The position numbers and the translations under genes are program-made. The notes under the pieces are model-generated. The model was not told the DNA's origin. It worked only from the letters and a program-made list of their open reading frames with translations, and did no database searches. A DNA stretch of 37,868 bases, from assembly GCF_001696715.1 (NCBI RefSeq), contig NZ_MBFM01000006.1, positions 1-37,868 of the forward strand, written 5' to 3'. The stretch is from Thauera phenolivorans. GTDB lineage: Bacteria > Pseudomonadota > Gammaproteobacteria > Burkholderiales > Rhodocyclaceae. Shown piece by piece: positions 26,988 through 34,761 of this stretch; position 1 is the first letter of the stretch, and the number at the start of each line of letters is the position of its first letter.

Positions 26988-27772
26988 TGAGTACGTACGG
27001 CGCTGATCCGCGCCTCGCGCCCGCCGCCTGCTTCGGCGCGGTGATGCACGAACGCCACGTGCAGGCGGACAATCGCTTCGTCTATCCGGCGGCCTTCCTG
27101 CGCCTGCCGCTGTCGCGCCTCGACGCCCTGCGCGTGCCGCTGCTCGGCATCGACCGCCGCAACCTGTTCGCCGTCCTCAGCCGCGACCATGGCGCGCGCG
27201 ACGGATCGCCGCTGCTGCCCTGGCTGCGCGCGCTGCTCGCCGAACGCGGCCTGGCCGCCGCCTGCGACGGCGAGGTGATGCTGCAGACCATGCCGCGCGT
27301 GCTCGGCTTCGTGTTCAACCCGGTCAGCTTCTGGTTCTGCCACGACCGCGGCGGCGCGCTGCGGGTGGTCCTCGCCGAGGTCAACAACACCTTCGGCGAA
27401 CGCCACAACTACCTGGTGCACCACCCCGACCTCGCCCCCATCCTCCCCGGCGAGGCGCTGGTGGCGCGCAAGGTCTTCCACGTCTCGCCCTTCTTCCCGG
27501 TGGGCGGCGAATACCGCTTCCGCTTCGAGGGCCGCGGTGCGGTGCATGCGGTAGCGATCGACCTCTGGGACGGCGGCGTGCGCCAGCTCAGCACCCGGCT
27601 GTCGGGGCGCGCCGAGCCGCTCGACGGCCGCGCGATGGCGAAGTGGCTGCTGCGCCACCCCTTCATGACCCTGGGCGTGATCGCCCGCATTCACTGGCAG
27701 GCGCTGCGCCTTGCCGTGCGGCGCGCGCGCTTCCACCGCAAGCCCGCGCCCCCGCTCGAGGAGACCACCTGA
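26987..27772 (+). CDS. DUF1365 family protein
   Basis: A 261-residue protein of the DUF1365 family, recognised by the GAVMHERHVQADNRFVYP opening and the central LGFVFNPVSFWFCHD block, followed by VLAEVNNTFGERHNYL. Its biochemical role is not known to me. In many bacteria it accompanies an FAD oxidoreductase and a CFA-synthase-like methyltransferase, as here. Starts and stops overlap by 1 nt on both sides, so expression is tightly coupled to both partners. Confidence 0.88.
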   Translation: MSTYGADPRLAPAACFGAVMHERHVQADNRFVYPAAFLRLPLSRLDALRVPLLGIDRRNLFAVLSRDHGARDGSPLLPWLRALLAERGLAAACDGEVMLQTMPRVLGFVFNPVSFWFCHDRGGALRVVLAEVNNTFGERHNYLVHHPDLAPILPGEALVARKVFHVSPFFPVGGEYRFRFEGRGAVHAVAIDLWDGGVRQLSTRLSGRAEPLDGRAMAKWLLRHPFMTLGVIARIHWQALRLAVRRARFHRKPAPPLEETT

Positions 27773-29022
27773 TGAACGCCCTGGACCACAGCCTGCAGCC
27801 CGCGCTGCAAACTCTCGCCAGTCTCGGCCGCGCCCGCCTGCCACGCGCCACCCGGCTCGCGCTCGAGCTGCTCGACGGCCTCGAGGGCGGCGCCCTCGTC
27901 GTCGAGCTACCCGACGGCATGCAGCTGCGCGCCGGCCATGGCGCGCTGGTCGCCCATCTGCGGGTGCGCGACCACGCCGCCTTCGACCAGGCCCTCGCGC
28001 ACGGCGACATCGGCTTCGCCGAGGCCTGGATCGACGGCCACTGGGACACCGGGGACCTCACCGGCCTGCTGCGCCTGCTCTCGCGCAACCGCGCCGCCCT
28101 CGGCAGCGCGATCCACGGCCGCATGTTCCGCCTGCTCGGCCACCGCCTCGCCCACCTGCTGCGCGCCAACACCCGCAGCGGCGCGCGGCGCAACATCGAG
28201 GCCCATTACGACCTCGGCAACGATTTCTACGCGCTCTGGCTGGACCGCACGATGAGCTACTCGGCGGCGGTGTTCGCGGGCGCGGACGACAGCCTCGAGG
28301 ACGCCCAGCTGCGCAAGTACCGCCGCGTTCTCGACGCGCTCGACGCCCGCCCGGGCCAGACCATCCTCGAGATCGGCTGCGGCTGGGGCGGCTTCGCCGA
28401 GGTGGCCGCCACCGAGTACGGCTGCCAGGTGCTGGGCCTGACGCTGTCGCCCGCCCAGCTCGAGTTCGCGCAGGCACGCGCCGAGCGCGGCGGCTTCGCC
28501 CGCCAGGTGGAGTTCGCCCTGTGCGACTACCGCGACGTGCGCGGGCAGTACGACCATATCGTGTCGATCGAGATGATCGAGGCGGTCGGCGAGCGCTTCT
28601 GGCCCGGCTATTTCGCCCAGCTCGCCGCGCGCCTGAAGCCCGGCGGGCGCTGCATGGTGCAGGCGATCACGATCGCCGACGCGCTGTTCGCCCGCTACCG
28701 CCGCGGCACCGACTTCATCCAGCGCCACGTCTTCCCCGGCGGCATGCTGCCCTGCCCGGCCGAGGTCCGCCGTCAGGCCGCCGGCGCCGGCCTCGCGCTC
28801 GCCGGCGACTTCGCCTTCGGCCGCGACTACGCGCGCACCCTGGCGCACTGGCACGAGCGCTTCACCGCGCGGCTCGACGCGGTGAAGGCGCAGGGCTTCG
28901 ACGAGCGCTTCGTGCGCAAGTGGCGCTTCTACCTCTCGTATTGCGAGGCCGGCTTCGACAGTGGCGACATCGACGTCCATCACTACCTCCTCACCCACGC
29001 CGGCGGAGGCGGCGAGCGATGA
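27772..29022 (+). CDS. CFA-synthase-like SAM-dependent lipid methyltransferase
   Basis: A 416-residue enzyme of the cyclopropane-fatty-acid synthase family. The HYDLGNDFYALW block and the SAM motif EIGCGWGGFAEVA (about 199-211) are clear. In E. coli Cfa the active-site bicarbonate is held by C139, E239, H266 and Y317. My manual alignment puts Ala where the Cys should be (MSYSAAVF instead of YSC) and Gln at the His position (MVQAITI), while the Glu (SIEMIEAVG) and Tyr (FYLSYCEAGF) remain. This suggests methylation of an unsaturated acyl chain without ring closure. It overlaps DUF1365 by 1 nt and the next gene by 4 nt. Confidence 0.9.
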   Translation: MNALDHSLQPALQTLASLGRARLPRATRLALELLDGLEGGALVVELPDGMQLRAGHGALVAHLRVRDHAAFDQALAHGDIGFAEAWIDGHWDTGDLTGLLRLLSRNRAALGSAIHGRMFRLLGHRLAHLLRANTRSGARRNIEAHYDLGNDFYALWLDRTMSYSAAVFAGADDSLEDAQLRKYRRVLDALDARPGQTILEIGCGWGGFAEVAATEYGCQVLGLTLSPAQLEFAQARAERGGFARQVEFALCDYRDVRGQYDHIVSIEMIEAVGERFWPGYFAQLAARLKPGGRCMVQAITIADALFARYRRGTDFIQRHVFPGGMLPCPAEVRRQAAGAGLALAGDFAFGRDYARTLAHWHERFTARLDAVKAQGFDERFVRKWRFYLSYCEAGFDSGDIDVHHYLLTHAGGGGER

Positions 29023-29594
29023 ACGCCCGGCGCGCCGCCGCGTGGCGCCTGCCCGCCCTGCTGATGCTGGCGATCGGCCTGCTGCTGCCCGCGCTCGCCG
29101 CGGCGCGCAGCCTGCCGCCGGCGGTGGAGACGCTCGCCGGGCCGCTGCGCTTGGCGGGCGAAGGCGAGATGCGCTGGTTCGGGCTCAAGCTCTACGACGC
29201 CGCGCTCTGGGTCGAGCCGGAGGTCGAGCCGGTCGCTGCCACCCGCAGCGCCGGCCACGCGCTGGCGTTGCGCTACGCGCGCGCGATCGACGCCGGGCGC
29301 CTGGTCGACACCAGCATCGACGAGATGCGCCGCATCGGCGGCCACGACGAGGCCAGTCTCGCGCGCTGGCGCACCCAGCTGATGCAGGCCCTGCCTTCGG
29401 TGGCGGCGGGCGACACCCTCGTCGGCCTGCACCGCCCGGGGCGCGGCGCGAGCTTCTGGCACGAGGGCCGGCTCACCGCCCACGTCGACGATCCCGCGCT
29501 GGCCCGCGCCTTCTTCGCCATCTGGCTCGATGCGCGGACCCGCGCACCGGCGCTGCGTGCCCGCCTGCTCGGGCTGGACGGCGCGTCGCGATGA
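29019..29594 (+). CDS. exported chalcone-isomerase-like protein
   Basis: A 191-residue protein with an N-terminal signal peptide (hydrophobic core at about 11-28, probable cleavage after ALAAA). The mature part starts with the pattern LAGEGEMRWFGLKLYDAALW, characteristic of bacterial chalcone-isomerase-like (CHI-like) proteins. These bind or handle fatty acids or hydrophobic ligands, and true isomerase activity is not expected. It overlaps the methyltransferase gene by 4 nt (ATGA) and the transporter gene by 4 nt. Confidence 0.8.
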   Translation: MNARRAAAWRLPALLMLAIGLLLPALAAARSLPPAVETLAGPLRLAGEGEMRWFGLKLYDAALWVEPEVEPVAATRSAGHALALRYARAIDAGRLVDTSIDEMRRIGGHDEASLARWRTQLMQALPSVAAGDTLVGLHRPGRGASFWHEGRLTAHVDDPALARAFFAIWLDARTRAPALRARLLGLDGASR

Positions 29595-30913
29595 CACCGG
29601 CGTCGCTGCCCCGTCCCGCCCTCGTCGCCTACGGCGCGCTCGGCCTGCCGCTGGCCTTCGCCGCGCTGCCGCTCTATGTGCACGTGCCGCGGCTCTACGC
29701 CGGCGAGGCCGGCTTGTCGCTGGCGGCGGTGGGCGCGGTGCTGCTCGCCGCGCGCATCGTCGACGCGGTCACCGACCCGCTGCTCGGCTGGGCGAGCGAC
29801 CGCCTCGCCGGCCGCCGCCGCACCATCCTCGCCGCGACCGTGCTGCTCGGCGCCAGCCTGCCGCTGCTGCTGTCGCCGCCCGCCGGCGCCGGCGCCGCCT
29901 GGCTGTTCGGGCTGCTCGTGCTGGTCTCGATCGGCTACTCGGCGGCAACCATCGCGCACAACGCCTGGGGCGCCGAGCTGGCACCGACGCCGGATGCGCG
30001 CACCCGGGTGGTGGCCAGCCGCGAGGCCTTCGCCCTCGCCGGCGTGCTGCTCGCGGCGGCGCTGCCCGCCCTGCTCGCCGCCGGCGATGGCGAGGCCGCC
30101 GGCCTGGCGCGGCTGGGCTGGCTTTTCCTGCCCTTGCTCGTGCTGGCCGGTGCCTGGACCCTGCTCGGCGCGCCGCCCTCGCCGCCGCGCGCGGTGCAGC
30201 GCCCTGCGCCGCTCGCGAGCCTGGCCGGGGCGCTGCGCGATGCGGCCTTCGTCCGCCTGCTCGCGGTGTTCGCCGTTAATGGCATCGCGGCGGCCGTGCC
30301 CTCGGCGACCGTGCTGTTCTTCGTCGCCGACGTGCTGCGGGCCGACGCCCAGGCGGCAGGCCTCTTCCTCGTGCTGTACTTCCTCGCCGCCGCCGCCAGC
30401 CTGCCGCTGTGGGTCGCGCTGTCGCGGCGGATCGGCAAGCTGCGGGCCTGGCTCGCGGGCATGCTGCTCGCGGTCGCGGTGTTCGCCTGGGCGGCGCTGC
30501 TCGGCAGCGGCGAGCTCGCCGCCTTCGCGGCGATCTGCCTGCTCTCGGGCGTCGCGCTCGGCGCCGACCTCAGCCTGCCGCCCTCGATGCTCGCCGACCT
30601 GATCGCCGCGCCCGCGCCACCGGCGCGCGCCGGCATGCGGGCGGGCGCCTGCTTCGGCTGGTGGAGCTTCGTCACCAAGGCCAACCTTGCGCTCGCCGCC
30701 GGCACCGCGCTGCCGCTGCTCGCGGCCCTCGGCTACGCGCCGGGCGCGCGCGAACCGGCGGCGCTCGCGGCGCTGGCGGCGGTGTATGGCGTGCTGCCGG
30801 TGGTGCTGAAACTGGCCGCCGCGCTGCTGCTGTGGACCTGGCGCGCGCGGCTGGCGCCGCCGCTTCCCATTCACCCTGCGGCTGCGGCCGCCCTGCGGGA
30901 GATCCGCTCGTGA
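29591..30913 (+). CDS. MFS transporter (GPH/MFS_2-like)
   Basis: A 440-residue membrane protein with about twelve hydrophobic helices. The DAVTDPLLGWASDRLAGRRR loop between early helices is typical of the glycoside-pentoside-hexuronide/MFS_2 group, a family that also includes lipid carriers. The substrate is unknown. Its place in the lipid gene run makes a lipid or lipid precursor more plausible than a sugar, which is inference. It overlaps both neighbours by 4 nt. Confidence 0.86.
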   Translation: MTPASLPRPALVAYGALGLPLAFAALPLYVHVPRLYAGEAGLSLAAVGAVLLAARIVDAVTDPLLGWASDRLAGRRRTILAATVLLGASLPLLLSPPAGAGAAWLFGLLVLVSIGYSAATIAHNAWGAELAPTPDARTRVVASREAFALAGVLLAAALPALLAAGDGEAAGLARLGWLFLPLLVLAGAWTLLGAPPSPPRAVQRPAPLASLAGALRDAAFVRLLAVFAVNGIAAAVPSATVLFFVADVLRADAQAAGLFLVLYFLAAAASLPLWVALSRRIGKLRAWLAGMLLAVAVFAWAALLGSGELAAFAAICLLSGVALGADLSLPPSMLADLIAAPAPPARAGMRAGACFGWWSFVTKANLALAAGTALPLLAALGYAPGAREPAALAALAAVYGVLPVVLKLAAALLLWTWRARLAPPLPIHPAAAAALREIRS

Positions 30914-31440
30914 AACGACTTCTTTTACTGATTGCCGGCCTGATCGGGCTGGCGGGGTGCGCTTCGGTGGATATCGACAAATATCGCGGCCAGACGCCGG
31001 TGCTCGAGCTGCGCGACTACTTCGACGGCACGCTCGACGGCCATGGCGTGTTTCAGGACCGCTCGGGCGAGGTGGTCAGACGCTTCCATGTGCGGATCGA
31101 CGCGAGCTGGGCGGGCGAGGTCGGCACCCTCGACGAGCATTTCACCTATTCCGACGGCAGCACCCAGCGCCGGGTGTGGACGATCACCCGCCTCGGCGAG
31201 GGTCGCTACGTCGGGCGCGCCGACGACGTCGTCGGCGAGGCGCGCGGCGAGGCCGCCGGCAACGCGCTGCGCTGGCGCTACGTGCTCGCGCTGCCGGTCG
31301 ATGGCAAGGTCTACAAGGTCGATTTCGACGACTGGATGTTCCTCATGGACGATCGGGTGATGCTCAACCGCTCGTCCATGAGCAAGTGGGGCTTCCGGCT
31401 CGGCGAGCTCACCCTGAGCTTCTACAAGCGGGGCGGGTGA
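30910..31440 (+). CDS. DUF3833 family lipoprotein
   Basis: A 176-residue predicted lipoprotein: signal peptide MKRLLLLIAGLIGLAGC with the lipobox LAGC and lipidated C17. The following YRGQTPVLELRDYFDGTLDGHGVFQDRSG stretch is the DUF3833 signature. Function unknown; members are commonly found near SDR and CFA-like genes. GTG start at 30910 overlaps the transporter stop (GTGA), and the final TGA overlaps the SDR start by 1 nt. Confidence 0.88.
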   Translation: MKRLLLLIAGLIGLAGCASVDIDKYRGQTPVLELRDYFDGTLDGHGVFQDRSGEVVRRFHVRIDASWAGEVGTLDEHFTYSDGSTQRRVWTITRLGEGRYVGRADDVVGEARGEAAGNALRWRYVLALPVDGKVYKVDFDDWMFLMDDRVMLNRSSMSKWGFRLGELTLSFYKRGG

Positions 31441-32255
31441 TGGGCGCGCTCGCCGCCCTGCTGCGCCCGCCGAACGCGCCGATCCGCGGCTGGCGTGGGC
31501 GCCGGGTGTGGATCGTCGGCGCCTCGAGCGGCATCGGCGCCGCGCTCGCGCGCACGCTCGCCGCGCGCGGTGCGCGGCTGGCGCTGTCTGCGCGCGGCCG
31601 CGAGGCGCTCGAGAAGGTCGCCGCCGACTGCGGCGCGGCCATGGATGGCGAGCCGGCGCTGGTCGAGCCCCTGGACCTGACCCGGGCGGAGGACTTCGCT
31701 GCGGTGCGCGACCGCCTGCTCGCGCGCTGGGGCGGGCTCGACCTCGTGGTGCTCAACGCCGGCACCTACCGGCCGCTGCGCGCCTGGGAGCTCACGCCGG
31801 CGGCGATCCGCGACACGGTCAACACCAACCTGATCGGTCCGATGGACGCGGTCGCCGCGCTGGCGCCGACGCTGTGCGCCCAGGGCGAAGGCGCGATCGC
31901 GCTGGTCGGCAGCGTCGCCGGCTACGGCGGACTGCCGAAGGCGACGGTGTACGGTCCGTCGAAGGCGGCGCTGGCCAACTTCGCCGAGACCCTGCACCTC
32001 GATCTCGCCCCGCGCGGGGTCTCGGTGTTCCTCATCAGCCCCGGCTTCGTCGCCACCCCGCTCACCGCCGCCAACGACTTCCACATGCCCGCGCTGCAGA
32101 CCCCGGCGCAGGCGGCGGAGGCAATCGTCGCCGGCTTCGCGCGCGGCGCCTTCGAGATCCACTTCCCGCGGCGCTTCACCATGGTGCTGCGGCTGCTGCG
32201 CTGGCTGCCGCGCCGGCTGTATTTCCCGCTGGTGCGCAAGGTGACCGGGCTGTGA
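31440..32255 (+). CDS. short-chain dehydrogenase/reductase
   Basis: A 271-residue SDR. The nucleotide-binding motif is VGASSGIGAALARTLAARGA and the NAG motif is LNAGTYRP. The catalytic triad appears as Ser in LVGSVAGYGG and the Tyr-x3-Lys of YGPSKAAL. A C-terminal extension (RRFTMVLRLLRWLPRRLYFPLVRKVTG) is hydrophobic and basic, suggesting peripheral membrane association. The substrate is unknown. It is the eighth gene of the run and overlaps both neighbours. Confidence 0.9.
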   Translation: MGALAALLRPPNAPIRGWRGRRVWIVGASSGIGAALARTLAARGARLALSARGREALEKVAADCGAAMDGEPALVEPLDLTRAEDFAAVRDRLLARWGGLDLVVLNAGTYRPLRAWELTPAAIRDTVNTNLIGPMDAVAALAPTLCAQGEGAIALVGSVAGYGGLPKATVYGPSKAALANFAETLHLDLAPRGVSVFLISPGFVATPLTAANDFHMPALQTPAQAAEAIVAGFARGAFEIHFPRRFTMVLRLLRWLPRRLYFPLVRKVTGL

Positions 32256-32716
32256 GCGCGCCGGCCGGCCGCGACGATGCCGCCGCGAACATCGACTGCC
32301 GCGCCGGGGTCGACGCCCTGGTGCGCTTCTACGAGACGCTGTCGCCCGACGCGCTCGCGCACATCGGCGAGATCTACGCCGCCGACGCGCACTTTGCCGA
32401 CCCCTTCAACGCGGTGCGCGGCAGGGAGGCGATCGCGCGCATCTTCGCCCACATGTTCGCCACCGTCGATGCGCCGCGCTTCGTCGTCACCGGGCGCTTC
32501 GTCGACCGCGACCGGGCGATGCTCGCGTGGGACTTCCACCTGCGGCTGCGCGGGCGCGACACCCTGATCCGTGGCGCCACCGAGCTGCGCTTCGATGCCG
32601 ACGGCCGGGTCGTGGAGCACCGCGACCACTGGGACCCGGCGGCGGGGATCTACGAGCGCCTGCCGCTGCTCGGCGCGCCGCTGCGCTGGCTGCGAACGCG
32701 GCTGGCGGCGCGCTGA
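32252..32716 (+). CDS. NTF2-like (SnoaL-type) protein
   Basis: A 154-residue protein with the cone-shaped NTF2 fold pattern: VRFYETLSPDALAHIGEIYAADAHFADPFN at the start and GRVVEHRDHWDP near the end. Such proteins act as small-molecule isomerases, hydratases or binding proteins. GTG start at 32252 overlaps the SDR stop (GTGA). It is the last gene of the run. The 166 nt between it and the convergent phosphodiesterase gene show no clear gene or terminator. Confidence 0.85.
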   Translation: MSAPAGRDDAAANIDCRAGVDALVRFYETLSPDALAHIGEIYAADAHFADPFNAVRGREAIARIFAHMFATVDAPRFVVTGRFVDRDRAMLAWDFHLRLRGRDTLIRGATELRFDADGRVVEHRDHWDPAAGIYERLPLLGAPLRWLRTRLAAR

Positions 32717-32882
32717 ACCGACGCCGCGCCAGATCGCCGGCCTGCGCTAGCGCGTGCCCCGGCCGCCACAGACGGCGAACACCTCGCACAATGCCGGGCC
32801 CATGAAGGCATCGGCCCGGATGATCAGCACCCTGTGGCCGGCGAGCATTCCCGTGCGCATGTGGACGCCTTTCAAGGTGATT

Positions 32883-33821
32883 TCAGCCGTCCGCGGCGAA
32901 CGGGAAGCGATTCGGATAGTCGGTGATGATGCCGCTGACCCCCGCCCGGCACAGCGCCTCCATCTGCACGGGATCGTTGCAGGTCCACACGAAGACCATG
33001 CCGCCGGCGGCGCGTACTTGGTCGATGCCGCGCGTGTCGAGGCGGCCGCTCACCGAGCCGAAGCCGAGCGAATCGCCCTCGCCATGGCAGCAGGGATGGT
33101 AGGCGTCGGCGTCGAGCAGGCGCAGGTAGTCCGCCGGGCGCGCCAGCCGCTCGCCGGTGAGGACGCCGGTGGCGATCTCGTCATCGAGCGCACGCAGGGC
33201 GAGCAACTGCTCGTGGTCGAAGGACGACACCAGCACGCTGCGCGCCAGCCCGGCGGCGCGCACCCGCTCGACGACGGCGGCCGCCACGCCCTCGTAGAGG
33301 CGCGGGATGGACTTGATCTCGATGTTCAGCATGAGGTCGCAGCGCCGCGCCCGCGCCAGCACCTCGGCCAGGGTGGGGATGCGGATGTCGCCGGCGGCGA
33401 GGCGCAGCCGCTCCGCCGCGGGCAGGTGGCGCGCCAGCTCGGCCTCGCCGAGCGTGCGCAGGAAGGCCTGGCGACGGGCGGCGGGCAGCGCGAGCTCGCG
33501 CGCATGCCAGCTGCCGGCATCCAGCGTGCGCAGCTCGGCGGCGTCGAAATCCGAGATGAAATCGTCGGCGCGCCCCGGGTAGCGCGCCGCGACGTCGGTG
33601 CAGCGGCCGAGGCGGTCGTCGTGATGGACGACCAGCTCGCCGTCGCGCGCGGGATGGACGTCGAGCTCGACCATCGCGCAGCCGAGCGCGGCCGCCTTCT
33701 CGAAGGCGGGGAGCGTGTTCTCGGGGGCGAAGGCGCGCGCGCCGCGGTGGCCGACGACGATCGTGCGTCCCGCCGCCAGCGGGTGGCCGGAAGGCGACAG
33801 CAGGGTGCGGGGAGAAAGCAT
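32883..33821 (-). CDS. glycerophosphodiester phosphodiesterase
   Basis: Hydrolyses glycerophosphodiesters from phospholipid turnover to glycerol-3-phosphate and an alcohol. The 312-residue protein has the GDPD catalytic set: H25 and R26 in GHRGARAFAPENT, E52 and D54 in VELDVHPARDG, and H67 in VVHHDD. No signal peptide is evident, so it is probably cytosolic (UgpQ-like). It converges with the lipid gene run and is on the same strand as the phasin gene, separated from it by a strong terminator. Confidence 0.93.
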   Translation of the reverse strand: MLSPRTLLSPSGHPLAAGRTIVVGHRGARAFAPENTLPAFEKAAALGCAMVELDVHPARDGELVVHHDDRLGRCTDVAARYPGRADDFISDFDAAELRTLDAGSWHARELALPAARRQAFLRTLGEAELARHLPAAERLRLAAGDIRIPTLAEVLARARRCDLMLNIEIKSIPRLYEGVAAAVVERVRAAGLARSVLVSSFDHEQLLALRALDDEIATGVLTGERLARPADYLRLLDADAYHPCCHGEGDSLGFGSVSGRLDTRGIDQVRAAGGMVFVWTCNDPVQMEALCRAGVSGIITDYPNRFPFAADG

Positions 33822-33874
33822 GCGGGCGGAAACGGTCTGGGGGCGGACTTCGATTCTAGTTCGCCGACCGCGTT

Positions 33875-33910
33875 CGCAAAGAAGGGGCCCTCGCGGGCCC
33901 CTTCTTTGCG
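33875..33910 (-). terminator. strong intrinsic terminator of the phasin gene
   Basis: A perfect 16-bp inverted repeat (33875-33890 and 33895-33910) with a TCGC tetraloop. On the minus strand, the descending arm GGGCCCCTTCTTTGCG supplies a T-rich run inside the stem, 36 nt past the phasin stop. The symmetry means it could also act on the plus strand. Confidence 0.85.
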
Positions 33911-33945
33911 CTACGTCAGGCGTGCGACGCGCGCCCTGTCCTTGT

Positions 33946-34527
33946 TCAGGCAGCGACCTTCAGCGCGGACACCGCGGCCTGGGTGTTCTTGCTCACGGTC
34001 TCGACGGCGACGTCGGTGGCGCTCTTCACGCCGGCCTGAGTGGACTCGGTGACCTGCTTGGCGACCTCGGTGGCAGTCTGGTACACCGAGGTGACGCTGG
34101 CGACCGCGCTCTTGAGCGCCTTCACCGCCGCATCGGCGCCGAAGGGCGCGTTCTTGAGCGCACCCTCGAGCGTGGCATTGGCATTGTGCACCAGCACAAG
34201 CGCCTCGGCCTCGGCGAGCTTGACGAGGTCCGACTGTGTCTGCGCGGTGATGCCGGCGACGCTGCCGAAGTAGGTCACGGCCTTCTCGAGCGCCGGCGCG
34301 ATCGCGCCGAGCTGCACCGCGGCGAGGGCCTTCGGGTCCTTCGCGGCGAGCAGCTTGCGGATCAGCTCGGCGCTGTCGTCGATCGTGGCGCGGGTGGCGG
34401 CCACGTTGAGGGCGACGAGCTTCTCGGCGGCGGCGAACACGCTGCTGCCGGCGGTGCCGATGGTCTTCAGGTTGGTTTCGAGTTTGGCCTTGCCGGTTTC
34501 GACGATCTTTTCGGGGGTGACGCTCAT
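33946..34527 (-). CDS. phasin family protein
   Basis: A 193-residue PHA-granule surface protein. It is almost wholly helical, Ala/Lys/Val-rich and without cysteine, starting MSVTPEKIVETGKAKLETNL and containing the phasin signature around AAAEKLVALNVAATRATIDD. Phasins coat polyhydroxyalkanoate granules and control their size. GAGGAG precedes the ATG by 7 nt. The much longer upstream extension of this frame is not coding. Strong terminator downstream and operator-like repeat upstream fit a highly expressed, regulated monocistronic gene. Confidence 0.93.
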   Translation of the reverse strand: MSVTPEKIVETGKAKLETNLKTIGTAGSSVFAAAEKLVALNVAATRATIDDSAELIRKLLAAKDPKALAAVQLGAIAPALEKAVTYFGSVAGITAQTQSDLVKLAEAEALVLVHNANATLEGALKNAPFGADAAVKALKSAVASVTSVYQTATEVAKQVTESTQAGVKSATDVAVETVSKNTQAAVSALKVAA

Positions 34528-34568
34528 GATGATCTCCTCTGTCAGGGGTGCCACCGCTAAAAGGTTCC

Positions 34569-34608
34569 GGTGCAGCGCCATGTTGCACTGCACCAAAAAA
34601 GGATGCAA
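34569..34608 (-). promoter_or_regulatory. phasin promoter with inverted repeat (candidate PhaR-type site)
   Basis: On the minus strand, TTGCAT (34608-34603), a 17-nt spacer and CAACAT (34585-34580) form a moderate promoter. An inverted repeat GGTGCAG (34569-34575) / CTGCACC (34588-34594) flanks the -10 box. TGC/GCA-rich palindromes are typical of phasin regulator (PhaR) operators, so repression here is plausible. Confidence 0.5.
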
Positions 34609-34761
34609 GTACTTTTTACAGGCAGGCTCAGGACACCCGCGTGAACTGGCACAATCGGTCCAAGCCCACCCAGTCGACCGCTGTCCGACCATGCCCCGCC
34701 CGCTACCGCCCTCTTCTTTCATGCCCTGCCGCGCAACCCTCCGGCCGCGCCCGGCAGCCTC

